This document shows positions 31,716 to 41,591 of a stretch of DNA of 64,000 bases, one piece after another. A model generated the notes under the pieces. That model saw only the letters and a program-made list of their open reading frames with translations, was not told where the DNA came from and did no database searches. The position numbers and the translations under genes were made by a program. The stretch spans positions 3,100,001 to 3,164,000 of the forward strand of contig NC_013235.1 of NCBI RefSeq assembly GCF_000024365.1, written 5' to 3'. Numbering within the stretch: the first letter of the stretch is position 1; each line of letters begins with the position of its first letter. This stretch comes from Nakamurella multipartita DSM 44233 (GTDB taxonomy: Bacteria > Actinomycetota > Actinomycetes > Mycobacteriales > Nakamurellaceae).

Positions 31716-32156
31716 GTGACGTCGGTGGTGCGAGAGGGTTACTGCGATCTCGTCGGCCTGATCGGCGCCGAGGTCCGCACGACGCGCCTTCGGGCGGCAA
31801 ATGCCGAGCTGGTCCGAATGAACTGGCGCATCGGCCGGCTGATCCTTGAGCGTCAGCAGATCCAGCCGTGTGGCTCGGCGGTCATTCGACAGCTGGCCGC
31901 CGATCTGCGCCGCGAGTTCCCCGACAGGACCGGGCTATCGGCCACCAACCTGCAGTACACGCGCGCCTTCGCTGCCGCCTGGACCACCGAACCAATCCCC
32001 CCACGTCGTGTGGGAAAGTGCGGGGGGCCGCCGACGATGGCACGGACGGCCAGCGGTCGTGACCACCTCAGCGCGGTCGAGCCGTGCCGTGAACGCTGGG
32101 CGCCCCGCCGGCGGCGCCCAGGACCTGGCCGACACGGTGCGCCGGCATGGATCTAG
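31716..32156 (+). pseudogene. Truncated YhcG/DUF1016-family N-terminal region
   Basis: Residues about 10-90 match the DUF1016 N-terminal domain: LIGAEVRTTRLRAANAELVRMNWRIGRLILERQQ, SAVIRQLAADLRREFPDRTGLSATNLQYTRAFAAAW. After this the sequence turns into arginine/proline-rich text with no similarity, and the C-terminal PD-(D/E)XK nuclease domain is absent. The GTG at 31716 is the likely start. DUF1016 proteins are often found on mobile or defence islands. This copy is a remnant. Confidence 0.7.
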
Positions 32157-32219
32157 TGGACTGCGGGCCCGGCGTGAGGTGCCGCACAACATGCTGCCGT
32201 TCCATCGGCCGATCGACCC

Positions 32220-33255
32220 GTGACCACTTCGCTGCCGGCGGTGCCGGACGAGGTGGGGCAGCCGGACCTGATGGCGATCGCTGAACACGACGAGCTGTCC
32301 GCGGACGAGCGCCGCTATATTGGCGCCGCCCGCGCCGCGAACACCGTCCGTGGCTACCGCTCCGACTGCACCGAGTTCGCCACCTGGTGCATCGAGCAAG
32401 GCGTCACTCCCCTACCCGCCGCCCCGCGCACCGTCTCCGGATACCTGACCCTGCTGGCCGGCCACGGGGCGAAGGTCGGCACCATGAGCCGCCGGCTGTC
32501 AGCGATCAAGTTCGTCCAAAATTTTCAGAACCACCCCGACCCCACCGCCAACGCCCTCGTCGTCGGCGTCTGGGAGGGCATCCGCCGCGAACATAACGCA
32601 GACCCCGACCAGGCTCGACCTTTGATGCCGCCCCAGCTGTGGGACGTACTGGCCACCTTTCCCACTCGACACAGCTGGAAAACCCGCGGCCGCCCCCCTG
32701 AGCCGGATCTTGCCGGTGCCCGCAACCGCGCGATCATTCTTGTTGGGTTCGTCGCCGCACTGCGCCGTTCCGAGATCACCGGCATCGACGTCCACCACAT
32801 CACCGACCACGAAAGCGGTCTCGTCCTTCAGCTCCCCCGGTCCAAGACCAACCAGCGCGGGGACACCCACGAGCTCGTCGTCCTCCCCCGCGCTACCAAC
32901 CCGGCCCGCTGCCCCGTCACGATCCTGCAGACCTGGCTGCAGCTTGCCGGCATCACCGACGGTCCGGCGTTCCGGGCCGTGTCAAAGGGCAACCGGGCAC
33001 TTGACCGTCGGCTCACCCTCGCTGCGGTCAACGACATCCTGGCAGACCGCCGTCGGTGCCGCAGACCTCGACGCCCCCGAGACGTATTCGGCGCACAGCC
33101 TCCGCGCCGGGTTCGTCACGTACACCCACACCCGCGGCGCCACCGATCACGCTATTGCCCACCAGACCCGGCACCGCTCACTCACTAGCGTCGGAACCTA
33201 CATCCGCACCGACACCGCCTGGGACGACAACGCTGCCACGCAACTCGGCCTATGA
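32220..33255 (+). pseudogene. Tyrosine recombinase/integrase with frameshift
   Basis: One frame from GTG 32220 encodes the SAM-like N-terminal domain (ANTVRGYRSDCTEFATWCIEQG) and the start of the catalytic domain, including the first catalytic arginine in VGFVAALRRSEITG. Near 33045 the homology jumps to the +1 frame, which reads YSAHSLRAGFVTYTHTRG, HQTRHRSLTSVGTYI and ends at 33255; these contain HxxR, the second histidine and the catalytic tyrosine. A single-base indel therefore splits the protein. Unless frameshifting is programmed, the integrase is inactive. It is probably the mobility gene of the local island. Confidence 0.8.
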
Positions 33256-33441
33256 CAGCCCCGTTGCGTTGGAGCGCTTGACGGACCTTCGATTGTTGGT
33301 GAGGCATAGGAAGGCTAAAGCCGCTGCGGTGCATGGTCCCTTGTCGTCAAGGGTGCCGGGAATAACGCACCGTCGTGACCCGGTTGTGCTTCGTGATGGT
33401 CCCCGTTGGCTTCCGAATTCAGAAAGTCATGCGGCGACGGA

Positions 33442-34332
33442 TCATTGCACTGAGGGAGCATCATTGGATGCCGATAAGGATGGCTGGCGGCGACCCGTCG
33501 CACAGTCGTACACCCACTCGGGCGGCAGATCCACAACGTACGAAACGAGATTGGCTGCCCCCCTGAGACCTGTATGTTCCCCAGCCAACAGAACGACCTC
33601 GTCATGAGGCAGCTGGCTCAGGTGCTGCACACGCGCGAGCGCGGTGGTTTCGCTGATGCCGCCCAGTTCAGCGAGCACCCGGATCGGACCGCGTTCTGCA
33701 AGGTCTGTGACCGGCAGCTTGTTCACCGCGTGCACTGCGTTGCTCGCCGCGTTCCGCAGTCGCACCCTCAACGACTCCTTGCGGCTTCGTAGCATCGCGG
33801 CACCCACGGAGACCAGAATGATTGCGAGACAGAGCGCGACTAACTCGATCCAAGATGGAACGGCTGCAGTGCCTGTAACGGCATAGCCAATGTGCGCCGA
33901 CGCGTTGAACACGCCGAACAGCCAGAGCCCGATCGATGCGGTGTACACGGTCGCCACACCCATTCGGTGGTCCACTCGCCACCGAAGTTTCCCGGACCCC
34001 AGGATCCGCCACGCACGGGGGCGATTCGAGAATGCGCCGTCGAAGTCACCGAGCTGACGCTCTATTGATGCGGCGCGGCCGATGAGGGTGTCGTACAGCT
34101 GGTCGTTTCGCGAATTGTAGGTGACCAGCCCTAAAGTCACGACGAGTCCGAAGAGCGAGAAGATGAGTCCTGCTTCTGCGGTTCGCGCGTTGTCCAGCAC
34201 AATGGCGGTCGCTGCCGCGGCCAGCGGCAGGACGGCCAAGAGTTTGAATCGAATGTCGGTCAGCAGGCGGAAACTGCTGGCAACCTCGCCGTACTCCTTC
34301 ATCAACATGTCTCGTCGGTCGTTCTCGGACAC
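33442..34332 (-). CDS. Hypothetical membrane protein with paired helix hairpins
   Basis: A 296-residue protein. Two hydrophobic hairpins are visible: about 28-70 (RFKLLAVLPLAAAATAIVL, GLIFSLFGLVVTLGLVTY) and about 125-180 (VATVYTASIGLWLFGVF, ELVALCLAIILVSVGAAML). Between them is a polar loop YNSRNDQLYDTLIGRAASIERQLG. The C-terminal third is soluble and includes LAGEHTGLRGAANLVSYVVDLPPEWVYDC. The GTG at 34332 is used as the start. I do not recognise a function. It may belong to the downstream island or mark the end of the giant-protein cluster. Confidence 0.65.
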   Translation of the reverse strand: MSENDRRDMLMKEYGEVASSFRLLTDIRFKLLAVLPLAAAATAIVLDNARTAEAGLIFSLFGLVVTLGLVTYNSRNDQLYDTLIGRAASIERQLGDFDGAFSNRPRAWRILGSGKLRWRVDHRMGVATVYTASIGLWLFGVFNASAHIGYAVTGTAAVPSWIELVALCLAIILVSVGAAMLRSRKESLRVRLRNAASNAVHAVNKLPVTDLAERGPIRVLAELGGISETTALARVQHLSQLPHDEVVLLAGEHTGLRGAANLVSYVVDLPPEWVYDCATGRRQPSLSASNDAPSVQ

Positions 34333-34649
34333 GTGTTCACCCGTTCGTAGGTCGGAGAGGGCCTAGTCAGCTCTAAGCACACCGGGACAAGGGGGCGAAG
34401 CTGAAATCGGGGGCGGAGCAGGCGCTTTGGGGGCGCCTGCCCCGCGCGGGCCATTTTCAACCCTTCGGAGCGCCACGGCCAGCCGGTTTCCTCAGAGCCA
34501 AGCCCATCTGCGCCTGCGTCCCCGGTTTCGGCAACCGGTGATCAGTACACCCTCGGTGCCTGATCGCGCATCGCTTCGGGCCGCTTCGGTCCATTGCTGC
34601 CAAGCCTCTTCAGGCCCGCATATTTGCCTATTGGATGGTAGCACTCGTT
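34333..34649. other. Intergenic region with GC-rich stem-loop
   Basis: About 317 bases between the membrane protein and the end of the giant-protein cluster. Apart from the stem-loop at 34418-34440 I see no gene. The base composition drops near the giant gene's 3' end. Confidence 0.5.
34418..34440 (-). terminator. Terminator-like stem-loop after the giant-protein cluster
   Basis: GCAGGCGC and GCGCCTGC form a perfect eight-base stem around a seven-base loop. No T-run follows on either strand, so termination strength is uncertain. It lies 210 bases downstream of the last gene of the cluster. Confidence 0.4.
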
Positions 34650-37502
34650 TCATAGGGAGTGATACTGCGGCTGAGTATTTCCTCGGGAGATCTTCAGCTG
34701 TAGGTGGTGGCTACGCCACACCAGCGCAACCTTGAAACTGGACGAGAGGTCCAAGGGGAGGGCAATTTCGACGTCCGCCGTCGATTCCGAGAACCCGAGC
34801 GGGATCTTCGCCCTTACATTGTCGTCGGTTACCCCGCCAATATTCCAGGCGTCCCAGCGGAAACCGAGAATTGGCCCGATGACCGAGTCCACAACTGCGA
34901 TCTCCACTGGTGGTGGATCGTCGTAGTTCGGTGTGAACTGCGGTATCGGCACCGTTAGGCCGGACATCTGACGCAGAGGCAGGAGCGAGAAGCCCCCGAT
35001 GGAGATCAGCTCTTTGTCGAGCTGACCGGTATCAGTCCCGATCTCGATTCGCTGGGCAGCAAGCGGGAAGATCTGCCCCGTTCCAGGAGCGCTTGCTCCC
35101 AGTGACCAGCTGCCGTCGATCGTGAAACCTACTAGTCCGCCGGCAGGGTCGAGGCGGAAGGTCGCACCCACGTCCAGTTTGAAGAACAGGTTCGCCAGCT
35201 CAATGCCGGCCAGGTTGCTCGGGGTGAGTGCGAGACCGAGCGAGGCGTGTCCGCTGAGCGTGATACCGGCGGTGCCCAACTCCACCCGCCCGCGCAGCCA
35301 CTGGCGGTCATACCATCGCAGCGAGCCGTCGACGTATGTCATGAATGAATCGTTGCCCATCGTCACACCGCCGCGCCCCACGATCTGCGCACCGTAGACA
35401 CTGATGCTGCCCGCGCCCTCAAGGAAGGCGGTCGGCTTGTGGCGCTTGGCGAGGTTGATTTCGCCGGCGATGGCCATATCGACGCTGCAGGGTATCCTTG
35501 CGCCCCCGATCCTCCACTCCTTAGTGTCGATGCGGGCGCGCACCGATGCACCTCGGTGACTGACCACGCCTCGGACGTCAAGTAGTTCGTTGCCCAAAAC
35601 CGTGAGCGTGCCGGCTCCGCCGAGTTCGAAGGTGCTGCTCGGACCGACACGTCCGCGCACCGCAAGCCCGAGTGCAAGGATCGGCCGCCCGGCGACCTGG
35701 GAGGTCGTGTTCCAGTTGAACCTCCCGTCGACAAAGCAGTGGGTGTCACTGATGTCGATGCTGCCCTCGATCCGGACTGCGCCATTGAAGAGCAGTATCC
35801 GACCCGCGCCTCGCAATGCGAACGTGCCAGCGCTGTGGATCTCGGCGTGCACGGGTTTGCCTGCGAGGCCCAGTTCCACTCGGAGCACACCGGGCGCGAT
35901 CGTCCAGGTACCTGAACCGTCGGCCGACACGAAGCCGTAGAACCCACCGCGTCGATGACGGCCGGCCAAGGTGAGGCGACCGCTCACTGAGAACGGCAGT
36001 TCGACTCCGATGCCAGCCACGGAGAGTCGAATGTGTCCGACGTCGACCGCGCTGACCAGACCGAATGAACCGTCCTCGAACAGGTAGCCCATGAAGCGGA
36101 ACCGCTGTCGTCCGAACACGCTCACCCGAGCACCTATGACGACACCCGCCGGTACCGGCCGCAGCGGATCACCGGAGTTGCGGTGCGCCGGGATGGCAGC
36201 AATATCGGCGGCGGCGAAAGCGGCGAATTCGATGCCGCTGAACAGGCTGTTGGCGGGGTCGTCGAGATCGAAGCGCCTGGTCCGATCAGCCGGCATCGCC
36301 GGTCGGTACCGCGCCAGCTCGGACGCTGACGGCTGCTGCCCAAGCTGCATCGCTGGGGGCGCAGCAGGTGCGGGCGGATCGTCCCGGAGACTAAATTCTG
36401 CAGCAAGCCGCTCGGGAGCACCTGCTTCGATCAACAGTACGACGACGCGCGCGTCGAAACCGGCCAACGAACCGCCGACGCGGGTCTTCCGCAGTTCTGG
36501 AGGCAGCATGGCGAGCACGTCACCGAGTGCGATCCTCGGCGGGTCCGCCATGACCTGGCGGATGGCCCGCTCGACATCGGCAGGTTCGGCCGAGGTGATC
36601 GCGTCGACAACGATGCCGACCGTCGAAGCGGTCGCCTGCACGGCGGTCATTAGCTGCCCGACGTTGATCTCTGCATTCAATGGCTTCCGGATCTCGCCGA
36701 GAGCGTCGGGAAGTATCGCCCGTACCGATTCCGGCAGAGTGATGAAGGCATCACTGATGCTGGCCCGCATCAATCCGGCGAGTTCGCCGGCGGGGTCGAT
36801 CGGCATCATAGGGTCGTTGATGAGACCGATGAGCTCGAAGAGAATCATTGGAGAGGGTTTCGGGAACGGGCGGGTCAGGTGGACGTTGATGCCGAAACCC
36901 GCGAGCCGCACGTTGACGCAAACATTGTCGAAATAGGGCGTCGACGGATCCGCTAGTAGCGGTATCGGAATCGGCGGCCATCCTTGGACGAGGAGTCCGG
37001 CCAGGACGAACATTTCGTCCACGATCACCGTGATGCCGGCGCTGTCGTTCCCAACTTCCACGTCGCCACCGAACCGGATGTTGGGGATTGGCAGGATGCC
37101 GAACATCGGTGCAAAAGCCAGGTGCTTCAGACCGACGCGGACGACGCCGGGGATATTCATTTCGAGGCCATCCCAGGACGGCTCGCAGCGCCCTCCGGTC
37201 GCCACTGCCGGCAAGATGTCGGAACGCATGTCGAGGTCGAATTCGAACAGCGGAACCACCGGTATCGGACCGGGAATGGGAATGATGTCGAACCGGAAGC
37301 CGAGCTTGGTGTCCCGGGGGAGCCGGACGCCGGCCCCGATCGTGTCCGCCGTGTCAAGGTCTTCTCTGAGCTGCTCGGGGAGCCGCAGCGCGCCGCGGAA
37401 TGACATGGACAGGGAATTGCGGGTGAAGCCGTACCCCAGTGTCAGCCGGCTCAGGTCCACCGAGCCGCCGGGGTAGGGGTCTGCCCCCGGTCTGGTTGAC
37501 AC
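34650..37502 (-). pseudogene. C-terminal half of a giant beta-rich protein, separated by an IS3 element
   Basis: This open frame encodes 950 residues, of which the first nine (MSTRPGADP) come from the end of the IS3 element. The rest continues the frame of the 38776-41583 gene when the element is removed. The sequence has long runs of alternating beta-strand pattern and repeated Gly-rich turns (GRLTLAGRHRRGGFYGF, GRFNWNTTSQVAGRPI, SGHASLGLALTPSNLAGIELANLFFKLDVG). No catalytic motif, signal peptide or membrane helix is clear. The repetitive beta-sheet layout suggests an extended fold. It ends with a short basic tail. Confidence 0.75.
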
Positions 37503-37518
37503 TCGGGGTTTGCAGTAG

Positions 37519-38400
37519 TCAGGCCGCTTCTGCGGCCTTGTAGATCATCTCAAACTCGACCGGGGTGAGCTTGCCGAGGGCCCGCTGGCGGCGTCGTCGG
37601 TTGTACTTGGTTTCGATCCAGGTGACGATCGCGAGGCGGAGGTCGTCGCGGGTGTCCCAACGGCGGGTGTTCAGGACGTTCTTCTGCAGCAGGGAAAAGA
37701 AGCTCTCCATGCTGGCGTTGTCGCCGGCGCCGTGGGAGCGGCCCATCGACCCCACCAGGTCGTTGTTCGCCAGCAGCCGCTGGGTCCGCTTGGCACGAAA
37801 CTGACCGCCTCGGTCGGAGTGACAGACTGTCCCGGCCGGGCTGCGGAGCGCGATCGCGTTGCGCATCGCGGCCCGCGCCAGGGACGACTTCATCCGGGAG
37901 TCGATGGAGTAGCCCACGATCTTGTTCGACCACACGTCCTTGATCGCGCAGATGTAGAGCTTGCCTTCGCGGGTGGGGTGCTCGGAAATGTCCCACAGCC
38001 ACACCTTGTTCGGGGCGTCGGCGAGGAACTCGTGACGTACGACGCCGTGCTCGTCGACGACCGCGAGGAGGTCGTCGTGTGGCGCGGGGCCGGTCGAGCC
38101 GGTCTTGGAGCGCTTCTTGTGGTGGCTGGCAGTGATGCCGGCGATGCGGCACAGGCGGTGCACCCGGTTCTCCCCGACCTGGATGCCGTGCTCGTCTTCG
38201 AGTTCGTCGGTGAGGAACCTGTAGCCCAACGTCGCATCGTCGCCATGGAGGTCGTAGAGCTTGTCGATGAGGTGGGCGTCGTCGTAGTCCCGCTGGCATA
38301 CGGGGTCGCTGAGCCACTTGTAGTACCCGGCCCGCGAAAGGCCGAGCACCCGCAACGTCACCGCGACCGGCACCCTGATCGGGGCGCCGGTCGCAGCCAT
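37519..38400 (-). CDS. IS3-family transposase OrfB (DDE integrase)
   Basis: A 293-residue rve-type integrase: HTH_21-like region GYRFLTDELEDEHGIQVGENRVHRLCRIAGI, then the DDE core with Asp in LWDISEH, Asp in CHSDRGGQF and Glu in NASMESFFSLLQ, ending with NRRRRQRALGKLTPVEFE. The frame is open upstream of this ATG to the slippery heptamer in orfA, so the functional protein is probably the OrfAB fusion made by -1 frameshifting. Confidence 0.95.
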   Translation of the reverse strand: MAATGAPIRVPVAVTLRVLGLSRAGYYKWLSDPVCQRDYDDAHLIDKLYDLHGDDATLGYRFLTDELEDEHGIQVGENRVHRLCRIAGITASHHKKRSKTGSTGPAPHDDLLAVVDEHGVVRHEFLADAPNKVWLWDISEHPTREGKLYICAIKDVWSNKIVGYSIDSRMKSSLARAAMRNAIALRSPAGTVCHSDRGGQFRAKRTQRLLANNDLVGSMGRSHGAGDNASMESFFSLLQKNVLNTRRWDTRDDLRLAIVTWIETKYNRRRRQRALGKLTPVEFEMIYKAAEAA

Positions 38401-38420
38401 CTCTCGGACGAGCGGGAAGA

Positions 38421-38717
38421 CTATTTTCCCGGCAGGTTCGCCTGCGACAGGTAGGCCGCTGCCCTACGCAGGACCTCGTTCTCCTGCTCGAGGAGGCGGT
38501 TGCGCTTCTTCAACTCGCGAAGCTCAGCACGGTCGACGTCGGTGAGACCGGGACGGCGACCGTCCTCGATGTCGGCCTGCTTCATCCAGTTCGCGAGCGA
38601 GCCTTCGGAGATGCCGAAGTCCTTCGCGATCTGCGTCAGCGTCGCCTGGCCCTTGCGGGCCACGGCCACGACGTCGTCGCGGAACTCCTTGGGATAGGGC
38701 TTAGCCACGAAAGACAT
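38421..38717 (-). CDS. IS3-family transposase OrfA (HTH)
   Basis: A 98-residue helix-turn-helix protein: YPKEFRDDVVAVARKGQATLTQIAKDFGISEGSLANWMKQA, followed by a leucine-zipper-like LRELKKRNRLLEQENEVLRRAAAYL. The end reads NLPGK then TAG. The codons GGA AAA preceded by G form the -1 slippery heptamer GGGAAAA (38424-38430 on the reverse strand), which would shift into the orfB frame. ATG 38717 has GGAAGG too close; GTG 38708 is a plausible true start. Confidence 0.93.
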   Translation of the reverse strand: MSFVAKPYPKEFRDDVVAVARKGQATLTQIAKDFGISEGSLANWMKQADIEDGRRPGLTDVDRAELRELKKRNRLLEQENEVLRRAAAYLSQANLPGK

Positions 38718-38775
38718 CCTTCCGTCTGAGGCCGAAACCTCAGAGGTCAGGTGTCAACTGAACTCGGGGCAGACC

Positions 38776-41583
38776 CTAGCGACCAAGGTCAGGGATCTGA
38801 ATTAGCGAGCTGATCGTCTGCAGGGAAAAGAAGATCGTGTCCGCAGAGATGCCCAACCCCAACTGCAGGCCCTCCAGCGCCTTCAGCGGGTCGTCGGCAG
38901 CAAAGCCGGTCAGGCTGGCGCCACCTTCGACACGAACGTCACGAGGGTCGGCGAACGGGATCACGATCCGAATTGCACGAAGCGCGAGAGAGATGTCACT
39001 GGCCGGCGTCATGACTCCGCTGGCTGCGTCCAGCACGCCGATGACGACTCCGGCTCCGTCCTCGAAACCCCCGCGGCTACCCGGTTCCATGGCTTGGCGG
39101 ATCGCGAAAAGCGCCTGCAGAAGGGTCAACTGAGCAGCGATTCGGGTTGCCTCCGCCGCTCCGGCCGAGGTCATCGGTTGGCTGACGGCGGCCGACGCCA
39201 GCCCGTCAATCCTGCTCTGCCAGGCTGCATCGGTGGTCAGGCCAGCAAGGTCTGAAGGGCTCAGGGGGAACCGGGGGGGTCGCAGCGGGATGTCGATCGC
39301 GTCCAGTCCGAGCGCCAGTTCGAGGTTCGACAGTCGCAACAGCAACGGAACGGCGAGGTCTGCCAGCCGCAGGTCAGCGCGCAGCTCCAAGGACGCCGTC
39401 TCGCCGGCTCCGCCGGCGACCAGTGAGCCCAGCTGAAATCGCAGGCCGCGCAGCCCGACACCAACGGCGATGTCCAGCGCGGCTGCCCCCCGGGGCGGGT
39501 CGGCGTCCGGGGGGACGCCCAGCGCGCCAGCCACTCCGCCGAGCATTTCGAACACATTGACGTCGATGGCCCCCGCGGAGAACGTGCAGTCCAGGACTAC
39601 AGCAGCCCTGTCGTCACGGAATCGGAGGCTCAGCTCGGTCGTGCCGGTCAGGTCACCGACGTCCACTGACTCGAACAGCCCCTGCAAATGCGAGGTGAGG
39701 GGAGCAGGCAGCGGCGGGTTGATGGGACGCACCGAGAAGGTGCCCAACATGGTGAATCCGCCCTCCGCGACGGAACCCGCGGCGAGATCGAAGTCGATGG
39801 AGGTGATCTCGGCGTGCAGGAAGGGTTCCGGTTGCGGCATGCCCGGCAGATCGAAGTCAATGGCGACCGGGTCGGACACGGTCACGCGCAGATAGCCGGT
39901 GCCCGCCTGGTCGATCCCTGCACGTATCGTGCCCTCGACGAGCCCGTCATCCCCGCCGGTGTGGACTGTGACGAGATTGACGGCCAAATGAGGCAGTGCC
40001 GGCAGCCGCACGGTCACCTTCGCCGATAGCTCGGCCTTGAACTCGCTTCCCGATGGTTCACCGGCGAAGGCAGCCGCGTGTGCATATCGCACCTCGGCGG
40101 TGAACACCAACGTGTGCACTTCCGGCCGGAAGTCGGACGGAATGAACTGCCACAGCGAGTCCGGGTGCTCGACTGACGCGTCGAAGCGCACGACGATCTC
40201 GAAACCGCCGTTCCCGTCGTCCTCCCATGACAGGAAGGCGGTGATCAGACCGTCGTCAGGTGGCAGCGGGAACTGTGCGGGGAGGGTGGTGAGGTCGAAG
40301 CGCTGGACGAGGTCGGCCCACCGATAGGTCCCCTCGATTACGACGGAGTTCGTCCTGACGTCGGCGTCGTCGACCCTGCTGATGATCCGCAGTTTCGCCG
40401 ACTCGACCTCGCCGAGCGGGCCGAGGTCGAGCCCGTTCAGTTCGATCTCGAGGGAATCGTGGTCGGCGTCGTGCCGGAGACTGACCTGTGCGCGATCGAT
40501 CAGGACGTCCAACGGATCGAGACTTAGGGCACCGCTCACGCTGCCGGTGACGGTGAATCCTGTTTCGTCTACGACGCCGTCGATGTGAAGCCTCTCGACA
40601 GTCAGGCTCCCGGCGCCGAGATCGAGGTCGATCGTGGAGGAGGACTGCGTGAGCGACACGGCGATCGCGTGGCCCTCCTCCTCTGGGCGCACGCCGAACT
40701 CCACTGCGAATAGCGCGTCGAGGAACGGCACCCGCAAAAGGCCGCTGACGCCGAACGCCGTCGGCACATTCGTGCGCACCTGCCCGGTGACTTCCCGCAG
40801 CCCGAGCTCGAAGCCGGTGTCGAACAGGTGGCCCGCGCGCTCGGACGTTGGTAGGATGTGCCGGCCGTCGTCGTCCAGCGTGAACGTTTGCGCGATGTCG
40901 AACGAGACGCCTTCGGTCCCGATCGCGAGGTCGACGAGATCCAGCCGCAGGCCGGGCAGCCCGTTAAACACGGTCTGCGGCAACCACATCAGCGTGGCGG
41001 TGGCGGCATGGATCCCGCGGAACTCCGGACCGAAGCCCAGCGCGGTGATCGCGTCGGGCGTGGTGTCGTCGGCCAGGTCGAGGACGCACTGGGAGGCGCT
41101 GACCAGCAGGCCGGTGTTGCCGATCATGACCTGAGGCAGGCTGAAGCCCGCGAGGGATGCCCTGATGTTGACGCCGCGGTCCATCGAGAAGGACCCCTGG
41201 ACAGTGACCTCCAACGGACCGGGGGGATCGACGGTTCGTAATAGCGGCGTGTCCAGGCGCAGGGTTGCCCGGATGTCCGGAAACGTTAGGTCGGACGTCT
41301 CGCCGACGGTGACCACCCCGCGTATTGCGGTGTACGCGTCGTCGGTCGCCCCGATGGTGATCGAGAGCGCCGGGAACCCGGGAACCTTGAGCTCGATGGT
41401 TCCGTCGACCAGCAGCGCCAGGTTGATCTCGGTACCGGAGAACACGTCCTCGACACGAAGGTCCTGAAGGTGGATGCGACGTAACGGGGTCGCGTCGACG
41501 ATCGTGCCGATGGACGACAGTAGGTCGGCCCCGCCCGGGAGGCGAGAGACGAACTCTTCAACGGTGCCCAATGAGCGATACAT
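38776..41583 (-). CDS. N-terminal half of giant beta-rich protein (truncated by IS3)
   Basis: 935 residues up to a stop codon created by the IS3 insertion. No signal peptide is present. The sequence is dominated by beta-strand patterns (EINLALLVDGTIELKVPGF, VHTLVFTAEVRYAHAAAF, LELRADLRLADLAVPLLLRLSNLELALGL) with many repeats of the type xxLDLxxGSLTVERLxIDGV. The C-terminal 150 residues are more helical. It starts eight bases after the preceding gene. The intact ancestral protein was about 1,876 residues. The repetitive, elongated beta pattern might suit an adhesin, a lipid-handling protein or a long structural fibre; none can be shown. Confidence 0.8.
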   Translation of the reverse strand: MYRSLGTVEEFVSRLPGGADLLSSIGTIVDATPLRRIHLQDLRVEDVFSGTEINLALLVDGTIELKVPGFPALSITIGATDDAYTAIRGVVTVGETSDLTFPDIRATLRLDTPLLRTVDPPGPLEVTVQGSFSMDRGVNIRASLAGFSLPQVMIGNTGLLVSASQCVLDLADDTTPDAITALGFGPEFRGIHAATATLMWLPQTVFNGLPGLRLDLVDLAIGTEGVSFDIAQTFTLDDDGRHILPTSERAGHLFDTGFELGLREVTGQVRTNVPTAFGVSGLLRVPFLDALFAVEFGVRPEEEGHAIAVSLTQSSSTIDLDLGAGSLTVERLHIDGVVDETGFTVTGSVSGALSLDPLDVLIDRAQVSLRHDADHDSLEIELNGLDLGPLGEVESAKLRIISRVDDADVRTNSVVIEGTYRWADLVQRFDLTTLPAQFPLPPDDGLITAFLSWEDDGNGGFEIVVRFDASVEHPDSLWQFIPSDFRPEVHTLVFTAEVRYAHAAAFAGEPSGSEFKAELSAKVTVRLPALPHLAVNLVTVHTGGDDGLVEGTIRAGIDQAGTGYLRVTVSDPVAIDFDLPGMPQPEPFLHAEITSIDFDLAAGSVAEGGFTMLGTFSVRPINPPLPAPLTSHLQGLFESVDVGDLTGTTELSLRFRDDRAAVVLDCTFSAGAIDVNVFEMLGGVAGALGVPPDADPPRGAAALDIAVGVGLRGLRFQLGSLVAGGAGETASLELRADLRLADLAVPLLLRLSNLELALGLDAIDIPLRPPRFPLSPSDLAGLTTDAAWQSRIDGLASAAVSQPMTSAGAAEATRIAAQLTLLQALFAIRQAMEPGSRGGFEDGAGVVIGVLDAASGVMTPASDISLALRAIRIVIPFADPRDVRVEGGASLTGFAADDPLKALEGLQLGLGISADTIFFSLQTISSLIQIPDLGR

Positions 41584-41591
41584 TGTTTGCC

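Larger units (their letters stand above)
37477..38776 (-). mobile_element. IS3-family insertion sequence splitting the giant gene
   Basis: A 1,300-bp element. The left end GGGTCTGCCCCCGGTCTGGT and the reverse complement of the right end GGGTCTGCCCCGAGTTCAGT are terminal inverted repeats matching at 21 of 26 positions. It is flanked by a three-base direct repeat TAG (37474-37476 and 38777-38779), the usual IS3 duplication size. It carries orfA and orfB on the reverse strand. Its removal with one TAG restores the giant gene's reading frame exactly. Confidence 0.95.

Noticed and set aside
38776-41583. Assignment of the giant protein to AsmA/TamB or VPS13-like lipid transfer families
   Set aside because: The beta pattern is suggestive, but no conserved domain or anchor helix could be seen.
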